This document shows positions 13,843 through 20,761 of a stretch of DNA of 20,761 nucleotides, one piece after another. The stretch comes from an uncultured Clostridium sp. (GTDB lineage Bacteria; Bacillota; Clostridia; Lachnospirales; Lachnospiraceae). Positions within the stretch are counted from its first letter, which is position 1; each line of letters starts with the position of its first letter. The stretch covers positions 1 to 20,761 of the forward strand of contig CALELW010000060.1 of the NCBI GenBank assembly GCA_937902905.1. The letters run 5' to 3'. A model generated the notes under the pieces. The model did no database searches. It saw only the letters and a program-made list of their open reading frames with translations, and had not been told where the DNA came from. A program made the position numbers and the translations under genes.

Positions 13843-15996
13843 TTATTCACTGTCTTTTGGCGAATTATCGGCAATCGCAAAATCAATCGTTCTTGTCAGC
13901 CGGTCCGCTCCAAGCACACGAATCTTTACGGTTTGCCCCATACTATATTCTTTTCCGGAATAATGCCCAATCACGCGGTACTTTTCCTCCTGATATTCAT
14001 ACTGGTCATCATCCATATCCGCAAGGCGAATCATTCCTTCCACTGTGTTATCAAGTTCTACATAAATTCCCCACGACGTAACACCGCTGATAATTCCCTC
14101 ATATATTTCTCCGATATGAGCCTGCATATATTCTACCTTTTTCATTTTATCCACTTCGCGCTCTGCCTCGTCAGCCAATCGCTCGCGGTCACTGCACCGC
14201 TTCGCAACTCCCGGCAAAATGGATTCATAATGAGCAATTCTCTTTGGGGAATGTCCATACCTGAGATTCTCTTTTATGATTCGGTGAATCTGCAAATCCG
14301 GATAACGGCGGATTGGCGAAGTAAAGTGGCAGTAATACTGAGTTGCCAGACCAAAATGTCCGGTGTTTACTGTCGTATACTGTGCCCGCTTCATTGCCCT
14401 CAAAGTCAGACGACTCAAAAAAGCCTCTTCCTTTGTTCCTTCGATTTCCTCAATTAATTTCTGAATTTCCCGCGGATGAATCTCTCCCTGGCTCAGTTTG
14501 ATATGATGTCCAAATCCAGCCGTCATACGCGCTAAATCCTGAATTTTTTCTGCATCCGGATATTCATGTGTACGGTATACAAACGGAATATCCATCCAGA
14601 AATATTCTTCTGCCACTACCTGATTTGCCGCCAGCATAAATTCTTCAATTATTTTGGTTGCAATATTTCTGTCGTATGGCTCAATGGCAACCGGATGTCC
14701 TTTATCATCTAATTTTATTTTACACTCCGGAAAGTCAAAGTCAATGGAACCTTTCTTCTTTCTCTTTTTTCGAAGAATCAAAGCCAGTTCCTTCATTGCC
14801 TCAAACATCGGCACAAGTTTCTCATACCGCTCGCAGGTTTCTTTTTTATGGTTGGTAACAATGTCATTCACATCCGTGTAACTCATCCGCTCATTCACAC
14901 GAATCACTGTCTCCGCAATACGATGAGATTTCACCTGTCCCTTTTTGTCAATTGTCATCATACAGCTTAATGCCAGACGGTCTACACCCGCATTTAACGA
15001 ACAGATTCCGTTGCTAAGTGCAAACGGAAGCATTGGTATTACACGGTCTACTAAATAAACGCTTGTCCCACGATTGAGAGCTTCTTTATCAAGCGAGGAA
15101 TGTTCCGTAACATAATGAGATACATCCGCAATATGAACGCCAAGTTCATAGTCACCCTCTGCCGTCTTACTTAACGTAATCGCATCATCCAAATCTTTGG
15201 CATCTTCCCCGTCAATAGTGACAGTATCCAGATTTCTTAAATCCACGCGTCCACCAATCTCTGCCGGTTCCACAACAAGCGGAATTTTTGCCACCTGCGC
15301 CATCACCTCATCCGAAAATGAATCCGGCAGACCAAACCCTTTCACAATCGACATAATATCTACGCCCGGGTCGCTTGGCCGTCCTAATATCTGTGTCACA
15401 TAACCTTCCGGACTTTTTTTGTCATCTCCGTAATCCGTAATTTCAACAACTACCTTATGTCCATTTTCCGCTTCCAAGGTTGCTCCCTTTGGAATATAAA
15501 TATCCTGATTCCATTTTGAATTATCCGGCAAGACAAATGTGATTTTCCCTTTTCTCTGAAACGTTCCAACAACCGTGTGAATGGCACGTTTCACAATATG
15601 AATTACTTCGCCTTCCGGCCGTCTTCCCGACATCCCGGCACTCTTTTTCAAAAGAACTTTTACTAAATCACCGTGAAAGGCGTGATTGCAATATGGCTCC
15701 GGAATGAAAATATCCTCTTTCTGTCCTTCCACTCTTACAAAACCAAATCCTTTCTGGGTTGCCATAAATTCTCCGACAACAATATTTTCCTCCGGCAGTC
15801 CGACAAGCCCCCTTCGGTTTATCGCAATTTTCCCTTTTGCAATAAGACGATCAAGAACCTCATGAAATTCGCCTCTCTGTTTCTTCGGAACATTCATAAG
15901 TGCTGCCATTTCTTTTATTTTCATCGGGCGGTAATGTTCATCTTCCACAAAAGATAAAATCATATGTTCCCGCTCATGCATTCTTTCTTCCTGCAT
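13843..15996 (-). CDS. rnr: Ribonuclease R
   Basis: RNase R is a processive 3'-5' exoribonuclease that degrades structured RNA and the defective mRNA released by trans-translation. The start at ATG 15994-15996, with GAGGAG 7 bases upstream, gives 717 residues. The order is winged-helix (about 12-66), two cold-shock/OB domains (about 72-205), the RNB catalytic domain with Asp262, Asp268, Asp270 and Asp271 in the IDGEDAKDLDDA motif, and a C-terminal S1 domain (GEIYEGIISGVTSWGIYVEL). The long basic tail of the E. coli enzyme is missing, as in many Firmicutes. It starts a unit with smpB after the secG terminator. I see no convincing promoter in the short gap, so it may rely on one overlapping the terminator or on read-through. 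Confidence 0.96.
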   Translation of the reverse strand: MQEERMHEREHMILSFVEDEHYRPMKIKEMAALMNVPKKQRGEFHEVLDRLIAKGKIAINRRGLVGLPEENIVVGEFMATQKGFGFVRVEGQKEDIFIPEPYCNHAFHGDLVKVLLKKSAGMSGRRPEGEVIHIVKRAIHTVVGTFQRKGKITFVLPDNSKWNQDIYIPKGATLEAENGHKVVVEITDYGDDKKSPEGYVTQILGRPSDPGVDIMSIVKGFGLPDSFSDEVMAQVAKIPLVVEPAEIGGRVDLRNLDTVTIDGEDAKDLDDAITLSKTAEGDYELGVHIADVSHYVTEHSSLDKEALNRGTSVYLVDRVIPMLPFALSNGICSLNAGVDRLALSCMMTIDKKGQVKSHRIAETVIRVNERMSYTDVNDIVTNHKKETCERYEKLVPMFEAMKELALILRKKRKKKGSIDFDFPECKIKLDDKGHPVAIEPYDRNIATKIIEEFMLAANQVVAEEYFWMDIPFVYRTHEYPDAEKIQDLARMTAGFGHHIKLSQGEIHPREIQKLIEEIEGTKEEAFLSRLTLRAMKRAQYTTVNTGHFGLATQYYCHFTSPIRRYPDLQIHRIIKENLRYGHSPKRIAHYESILPGVAKRCSDRERLADEAEREVDKMKKVEYMQAHIGEIYEGIISGVTSWGIYVELDNTVEGMIRLADMDDDQYEYQEEKYRVIGHYSGKEYSMGQTVKIRVLGADRLTRTIDFAIADNSPKDSE

Positions 15997-16026
15997 TTTA
16001 TTTCTCCTCATATCTCTATTTTCAAA

Positions 16027-16067
16027 GATAAAACAAAACACCCCCTCAAACTGCTGTGAGGAAGTGT
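16027..16067 (-). terminator. Intrinsic terminator after secG
   Basis: On the minus strand ACACTTCCTCA (16057-16067) pairs with TGAGGGGGTGT (16038-16048) over 11 bp, with two G-U pairs and an 8-base loop, then TTTGTTTTATC. It ends the ftsZ-secG unit before rnr. Confidence 0.85.
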
Positions 16068-16109
16068 CTTACTTTGTTATCGTATGCCTGATTCACAAAC
16101 AAATCTTTT

Positions 16110-16352
16110 TTAGTCTAACCATGAAGTACAAAGAACTACCGATAATACAACAAATAATACGGCAAGTACTCTGGTGATTTTAACAAGCATTCCCTCCTGG
16201 GAACGACCTTTGTTTTTTGACCAATAACTGTCTGCAGCACCGCTCAAAGCGCCAAGACCTGATGTTTTACCTTCCTGCATCAATACTACAATTACGAGTG
16301 CAATACAAATAATGATATATGCTACTGTCGCAATCATCTTCAATGTTGACAT
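16110..16352 (-). CDS. secG: Preprotein translocase subunit SecG
   Basis: SecG is the small accessory subunit of the SecYEG export channel. The 80-residue protein has two membrane segments (about 4-24 and 56-77) separated by the family loop with MQEGKTSGLGALSGAADSYW. The start at ATG 16350-16352 uses an AGGAGG site located inside the last codons of ftsZ, whose stop is 3 bases upstream, so translation is probably coupled. It is often found beside rnr and smpB in Firmicutes; here a terminator separates it from rnr. Confidence 0.95.
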   Translation of the reverse strand: MSTLKMIATVAYIIICIALVIVVLMQEGKTSGLGALSGAADSYWSKNKGRSQEGMLVKITRVLAVLFVVLSVVLCTSWLD

Positions 16353-16355
16353 TTT

Positions 16356-17609
16356 TTAGTCCTCCTGTTTCTTATTGGTAAGGAATGTAGGAATCTTGAT
16401 ATCATCCATTCCCTGTTTGTCATTTGACATTGGATTTGCAATTCCGCGGCTCACAACCGGCATCTCCTCTTTTACAGCCTGACGTTCTGTGGCTCTTGAC
16501 GGAGAAACTCCGGAAACCGGGCTTTTCTTTGCCTGACTGTTAAATCCATCTAAAAAGCTCAAACCACTTCTCTGTGGAGTCGTCTGACGATTTTTCAAAA
16601 AGCTTGGTGTACTGGATGCACCAAAACCGGAACTAAAAGCAGAAGCAGGTTTTGTTTCCTGGTCAAGTCCGGTTGCAATTACCGTAATTCTAACGGAATC
16701 TGAACTTGTCTCGTCATACATGGCACCAAAAATAATTGTTGCATCTTCTCCTGCCAGTTCCTGAACATAAGTAGCAGCCTCATTGGCTTCAATCAGACTA
16801 ACCTCACCGGACACATTAATAATAACATGTGTTGCGCCGTCAATGGATGTCTCCAAAAGCGGACTTGTGATTGCCTGTTTCACAGCATCGATGCACTTCT
16901 CATCGCCTTTACCTTCACCGATACCAATATGTGCAATTCCTTTATCTTTCATTACGGTTACAACATCGGCAAAGTCAAGGTTAATCAGTGCCGGTGTATT
17001 AATCAAATCGGTAATACCCTGAACACCTTGCTGTAATACTTCATCCGCTTTTTTCAATGCCTCCGGCATTGTCGTTCTGCGGTCACAGATTGCAAGCAGT
17101 TTGTCATTTGGAATTACAATCAGTGTATCCACGCACTCTTTGAGTTTCTCAATTCCACCGAGTGCATTTTTCATACGGATTTTACCTTCAAAATTAAATG
17201 GCTTTGTGACGATACCTACCGTCAGTTTACCCATATCTTTTGCGATTTTAGCAACAACAGGTGCTGCACCCGTTCCGGTTCCGCCACCCATACCGCAGGT
17301 AACGAATACCATATCGGCATCTTTTACAATTTCAGCTAATTCATCCTGACTCTCTTCTGCAGCCTTTTCACCAATTTCAGGCTTTGCGCCGGCACCAAGT
17401 CCCTTTGTCAGTTTTTCCCCAATCTGCATACAAATCGGTGCCTTGCAGCGTTTCAAAACCTGCTTGTCTGTATTGATACATACAAATTCGACACCTTTGA
17501 TGCCCTCATCTATCATTCGATTCACGGCATTATTTCCAGCTCCACCAACACCAATTACAAGTAGATTCGCTGTTTCATTCTCTGCCTCACTCGTCATAAT
17601 CTCTAACAC
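16356..17609 (-). CDS. ftsZ: Cell division protein FtsZ
   Basis: FtsZ is the tubulin-like GTPase that forms the division ring. I start at GTG 17607-17609, 7 bases after AAGGAGG, giving 417 residues; the TTG at 17633 lies before that site and is unlikely. The GTP-binding signature GGGTGTG is at 108-114, and the T7 catalytic loop is NLDFADV. A variable linker follows, and the conserved C-terminal peptide DDIKIPTFLTNKK, which binds FtsA/SepF-type partners, is present. It is preceded by divIB and followed by secG. A promoter at 17667-17695 gives it expression independent of the wall-synthesis genes upstream. Confidence 0.98.
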   Translation of the reverse strand: MLEIMTSEAENETANLLVIGVGGAGNNAVNRMIDEGIKGVEFVCINTDKQVLKRCKAPICMQIGEKLTKGLGAGAKPEIGEKAAEESQDELAEIVKDADMVFVTCGMGGGTGTGAAPVVAKIAKDMGKLTVGIVTKPFNFEGKIRMKNALGGIEKLKECVDTLIVIPNDKLLAICDRRTTMPEALKKADEVLQQGVQGITDLINTPALINLDFADVVTVMKDKGIAHIGIGEGKGDEKCIDAVKQAITSPLLETSIDGATHVIINVSGEVSLIEANEAATYVQELAGEDATIIFGAMYDETSSDSVRITVIATGLDQETKPASAFSSGFGASSTPSFLKNRQTTPQRSGLSFLDGFNSQAKKSPVSGVSPSRATERQAVKEEMPVVSRGIANPMSNDKQGMDDIKIPTFLTNKKQED

Positions 17610-17666
17610 AACAGTTCCTCCTTCTATATTCAATAGAAATCATTATGCACAGTCACATATAATTAT

Positions 17667-17695
17667 ATAATACGTTTTTTTGCATGAATAATCAA
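17667..17695 (-). promoter_or_regulatory. Candidate vegetative promoter of ftsZ-secG
   Basis: On the minus strand, TTGATT (17690-17695) and TATTAT (17667-17672) are 17 bases apart. Overlapping AT-rich sequence also offers TATAAT a few bases further on, at poorer spacing. It lies in the 115-base gap between divIB and ftsZ. Confidence 0.65.
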
Positions 17696-17708
17696 GTACA
17701 AATTTACA

Positions 17709-17743
17709 AAAACAGCAAACTTATTTATTTTTTTGGCTGTTTT
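17709..17743 (-). terminator. Weak hairpin at the divIB stop codon
   Basis: On the minus strand AAAACAGC (17736-17743) pairs with GCTGTTTT (17709-17716) across a 19-base loop, ending in a T run. It overlaps the divIB stop. It is AT-rich and weak, so it is at most a partial terminator ahead of the ftsZ promoter. Confidence 0.3.
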
Positions 17744-18447
17744 AAAATTACATCACCGCCAACTTTATAGTTTCGCAAATCAATTTCACCGGTCTGTCCA
17801 TTTTTCTCAACCTTGGCAAGAACACTCGACAGTGCGGAAATTTCTTCATCGTAATTCTCCTTTTTGCCAAGAGATACCTGAATTTCACCGGCGTACAGAT
17901 AAGCTTCGTTCTTACTGTCAAATACAACTTTATCCCAGTTCACGTTATAGTGCTTAAAAAGATTTGCCAAATTTAAAATCTGGCTCAAAAGGGAATCATC
18001 TTCCATCTGCACTTTGGAATACAACGTAAAAGTCGTCAGATTTTTCGTCTCAAACAAAGGAATTCCCTTTACGGCTTTGTCCGAACTTTGCAGCACAATA
18101 CCATCTTTATCAAAGTAGATATACTGGTTCGAGTACGCAATTCCTGCCACGATGCTTTTCTCATACAGTTTAATGTGAATCTCATTCGTGGACGGATAAC
18201 TCACTTCGTATTCACGGACAAATGGCAAATCCGGGGTTAACGATAACTTCTGCATGAGCCAAAATGTCAAAATGTTTTTTTCAAATATATTTGACTGAAA
18301 TTTTTCTTCCATTTCACGGCTGCTGTAATAGGTGTTTCCCTCAATCGATACTTTTTTCACACGAAAGAAAAATGCACAGAATAAAAGCACCACAACAACG
18401 GCTCCTATCACCCACAGTCCTTTATGGCTTTTCCTTTGTTCTTCCAT
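17725..18447 (-). CDS. divIB: Cell division protein DivIB/FtsQ
   Basis: DivIB (FtsQ) is a single-pass membrane protein that joins DivIC/FtsB and FtsL in the divisome to control septal wall synthesis. Starting at ATG 18445-18447, 8 bases after AAAGGA, gives 240 residues; the ATG three codons earlier overlaps the ribosome site. A short cytoplasmic tail is followed by a membrane segment (about 11-29), a POTRA domain beginning VKKVSIEGNTYYS, and a beta domain. The sequence is divergent, as usual for this family, so the call relies on topology, POTRA onset and position between murA and ftsZ. Confidence 0.88.
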   Translation of the reverse strand: MEEQRKSHKGLWVIGAVVVVLLFCAFFFRVKKVSIEGNTYYSSREMEEKFQSNIFEKNILTFWLMQKLSLTPDLPFVREYEVSYPSTNEIHIKLYEKSIVAGIAYSNQYIYFDKDGIVLQSSDKAVKGIPLFETKNLTTFTLYSKVQMEDDSLLSQILNLANLFKHYNVNWDKVVFDSKNEAYLYAGEIQVSLGKKENYDEEISALSSVLAKVEKNGQTGEIDLRNYKVGGDVILKQPKK

Positions 18448-18462
18448 AGAAGTCATCCTTTC

Positions 18463-19713
18463 TCACAAACATTTTTTTGCCCGGATTCCAATCTCATTCA
18501 CACGGAAAACTAAGTTTTCGTAGCCCCGTTCAATCAGATTTTCCTGCTCAATCCGAGTTTTTCCGTCAGCCATTGCCGCCGCAACCACAAGTCCTGCTCC
18601 GCTCCGCAAATCCCATGCCACGACATTTGCCCCGTGAAGTTTTGTCACACCAATGATTCTCGCACGGTTACTGACAAAATCAATATTCGCCCCCATCTTA
18701 TGAAGCTGCCCAATCAGACGGAAACGGTTTTCAAACACTTTTTCCTCTATCGTACTTACCCCGTTTGCTTTTGCCAAAACCGGGAGAAGTAATGACTGGT
18801 CATCCGTAGGAAATGCAGGATATGGTCCGGTAGCAACGTAAGAAATGGCTTTTGCCGGTCTTTTTTTCTCTAACCGGACATAGTGTTTTTCTCTTGTCTC
18901 TTCGCCGCCCAGACAATGCCAGATTTCTCTTTCCTTTTTGCCAAACAAATCCTCCGACTTTAGGATAAGACTGCCACCGCAACCTGCCACCAACATGGCA
19001 TAGGTAAAAAATACAATTCGGTCACCGCATACAGTCCACGGAACACCGCAGAGTTTCTTCTGACCCGCAATCCGGATTCGTCTGGTTCCTTCGCCAAAAA
19101 TCTTTGCTCCTGCCACTTTTAAAAAGCGGCATAGTTCTACGATTTCCGGTTCACGCGCAGCATTTTCAATAATCGTCTCTCCCTCTGCCAAAGAAGCCGC
19201 CAAAATCACATTTTCTGTTGCCCCTACACTCGGAAATGGAAGTTCAATATGCGCACCATGCAGTGGTTTTATACACCGGCAAATCATCTTGTCTTCCTCT
19301 TCCGCAATCTCTGCCCCCATTTTCTGAAAGGCATGAATGTGGAAATCAATCGGGCGCTTTCCAATTGAGCAGCCTCCCGGATAAGAAATTGTTACCTCAC
19401 CAAATTTCGCAAGGCATGCCCCCATAAGCAAAACCGAGGCACGCAGTTCTTTTACAGCATCCTGACAAATCACCGTTTTGTCGAACGTATGCGAATCAAT
19501 CATCACCTGGTGTCCTTCAACCAAAACGCTGCCCCCTAATTCTTCCACTAGAGACAGCATCACTTCTACATCATGAATTTGCGGACAGTTTGTGAGTACC
19601 GTCTGTCCACCGCACAAAAGTGCAGCCGCAATCAGCGGCAGGACTGCGTTTTTACTGCCCTGTACCACGCTTTCTCCATGTACGCATTGTCCGCCCCATA
19701 TTTCAATCGCCAT
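18463..19713 (-). CDS. murA: UDP-N-acetylglucosamine 1-carboxyvinyltransferase (MurA)
   Basis: MurA adds enolpyruvate from phosphoenolpyruvate to UDP-GlcNAc, the first step to UDP-MurNAc. The 416-residue protein has Lys21-Asn22 in GSKNAVLPLIAA, the active-site loop with Cys115 in PGGCSIGKRPIDFH (the fosfomycin target), Asp304 in AFPTDDQ, and Arg370 in DLRSGAG. All expected catalytic positions are present. The segment after DRI (231-233) reads VFFTYAM where typical MurA has an E-x-GT motif, so this copy is somewhat divergent. Gram-positives often carry two MurA genes. The start has only a weak GGTGA ribosome site; it lies 51 bases after the SEDS gene. Confidence 0.95.
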   Translation of the reverse strand: MAIEIWGGQCVHGESVVQGSKNAVLPLIAAALLCGGQTVLTNCPQIHDVEVMLSLVEELGGSVLVEGHQVMIDSHTFDKTVICQDAVKELRASVLLMGACLAKFGEVTISYPGGCSIGKRPIDFHIHAFQKMGAEIAEEEDKMICRCIKPLHGAHIELPFPSVGATENVILAASLAEGETIIENAAREPEIVELCRFLKVAGAKIFGEGTRRIRIAGQKKLCGVPWTVCGDRIVFFTYAMLVAGCGGSLILKSEDLFGKKEREIWHCLGGEETREKHYVRLEKKRPAKAISYVATGPYPAFPTDDQSLLLPVLAKANGVSTIEEKVFENRFRLIGQLHKMGANIDFVSNRARIIGVTKLHGANVVAWDLRSGAGLVVAAAMADGKTRIEQENLIERGYENLVFRVNEIGIRAKKCL

Positions 19714-19764
19714 AAAGTCACCACATCAATACGTTCTCAAACATATTGTATGCCTGCCCGTGCC

Positions 19765-20761
19765 TTACGTGCTTTTACATTTTGTAGAAATTCCTAGAAC
19801 CAAACCCATTTCCGCCATCAAAATCATGACCGATGTACCACCATAACTAATAAACGGAAGCGGAATTCCGGTTGATGGCATAGAGTTCGTAACAACGGCA
19901 ATATTAATGACAACCTGAGCCGCAATGTGAATCATGACACCGGTGCAGATAAGACCGGAAAACAAATCCGGTGATGTCATGGCAGAATTCAAAATACGCC
20001 ACATCATAATGACAAACATCATAATGACAATTCCGGCACCAATCATGCCAAGTTCCTCACATATAATAGAAAAAATCATATCGTTATGCGATTCCGGAAT
20101 AAATCCAAGTTTCTGCATACTTTCACCAAGTCCGGTTCCAAATAAGCCGCCGGAAGCAATAGCATATAATCCCTGTAAAATCTGATACCCTTTTTCAGTC
20201 CCCTCTACATTCTGCCACACTTCAATACGGTCGGAACGGAATCCCGCTCCAAAGAAAATGTAAATCGCCACCAAAACTCCTGCAGCAATAAACACAAGAA
20301 AATACCACCATTTTTTCTTTGCTGAAACAAAGCACATTCCAAACCAGATAATAAAAATGACAATCGCAGTACTTAAGTTTTCCATAGCTACTAAAACCGC
20401 CAAAAAACCAATCGGAAGACAAACCCTTATAATTCCAATCGGTTTACTCATATCCTGCGGTCTCTTTTGAATTAAATATGCTGTTATCAAAATAACAACA
20501 ATTTTGGTTATCTCGGATGGCTGAATGGAAATCGGCCCGATAAACAGCCACCGTTTCGCACCATTTAATTCCGCTCCCACAAACAATACTGCCAATTGAA
20601 GGGCAACGGCAACTAAATACAAAAAAGTCACAAACCGTATCCGCAGTAAAGGCAGACGTTTTGTAAACAGCCGGTAATCAAATTTCGCAACAATTAACAT
20701 TGCCACAACACCGGCAACGACACCAACCGCCTGTTTTTTAAGAAAATAAGCAGAATCCCCG
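19765..20761 (-). CDS. SEDS-family peptidoglycan polymerase (FtsW/SpoVE type), 5' end cut by the window
   Basis: SEDS proteins polymerise lipid II into glycan strands with a partner class B penicillin-binding protein. The frame stays open through the right edge, where codons before the GTG at 20706 read DSAYFLKKQAVG, the family's usual cytoplasmic motif, so the true start is beyond the window and internal start candidates should be ignored. Visible features are many membrane segments, GAKRW-x5-ISIQPSEITK, NLSTA in a loop, HNDMIFSIICEELG, and the C-terminal GIPLPFISYGG. These fit FtsW or the sporulation paralog SpoVE better than RodA, given the division cluster context. I cannot tell FtsW from SpoVE here. 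Confidence 0.92.
   Translation of the reverse strand, partial: GDSAYFLKKQAVGVVAGVVAMLIVAKFDYRLFTKRLPLLRIRFVTFLYLVAVALQLAVLFVGAELNGAKRWLFIGPISIQPSEITKIVVILITAYLIQKRPQDMSKPIGIIRVCLPIGFLAVLVAMENLSTAIVIFIIWFGMCFVSAKKKWWYFLVFIAAGVLVAIYIFFGAGFRSDRIEVWQNVEGTEKGYQILQGLYAIASGGLFGTGLGESMQKLGFIPESHNDMIFSIICEELGMIGAGIVIMMFVIMMWRILNSAMTSPDLFSGLICTGVMIHIAAQVVINIAVVTNSMPSTGIPLPFISYGGTSVMILMAEMGLVLGISTKCKST

Noticed and set aside
16356..17633. FtsZ start at TTG 17633
   Set aside because: The AAGGAGG site lies downstream of that codon and is correctly spaced for the GTG at 17609.

Overview
All genes in this window lie on the minus strand, so transcription runs from high to low coordinates. The sequence looks like a Clostridia chromosome, most likely a spore-forming, plant-fibre-degrading member of the Lachnospiraceae or a close relative. 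This rests on the SpoIVA gene (an endospore coat ATPase), strong Shine-Dalgarno sites, a tryptophan T-box leader, a trigger-factor-like lipoprotein, a FapA-type (DUF342) protein with a repeat domain, and a modular xylan-degrading enzyme. Base composition appears low to moderate in GC; I did not compute it.

Reading in the direction of transcription, the right edge (20761 to 16110) is a cell-division and wall cluster: a truncated SEDS gene (ftsW/spoVE type), murA, divIB/ftsQ, ftsZ and secG, closed by a good intrinsic terminator at 16038-16067. A vegetative promoter in front of ftsZ (17667-17695) lets ftsZ-secG be expressed separately. Next come rnr and smpB, partners in trans-translation quality control, followed 38 bases later by a 946-residue secreted GH8 enzyme. 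That enzyme carries a basic N-terminal domain, a CBM36-like module, an X2-like module and a CBM6-like module, and is probably a reducing-end xylose-releasing exo-oligoxylanase.

The centre (10471 to 4261) is a tryptophan operon, trpE-G-D-C-B-A, with a near-consensus promoter and a tryptophan T-box riboswitch whose specifier codon UGG can be read in the sequence. Only trpF is missing from the pathway: trpC and trpB are five bases apart and neither is fused to it.

The left part (4230 to 1) has a lipid-anchored trigger-factor/FKBP-type foldase with its own extended -10 promoter, then spoIVA, then a truncated FapA-like gene with eleven tandem 26-residue repeats before its FapA N-terminal domain. 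The spoIVA leader is notable. A 16-bp helix followed by seven U residues can end upstream transcription and also covers the spoIVA ribosome binding site, while a candidate sigma-E promoter overlaps its 5' arm, so a transcript from that promoter would escape the structure.

I see no CRISPR array, tRNA, rRNA, tmRNA, phage or insertion sequence. No wholly new multi-gene system is evident. The best leads are the repeat-FapA fusion, the spoIVA leader, the GH8 architecture and the missing trpF.
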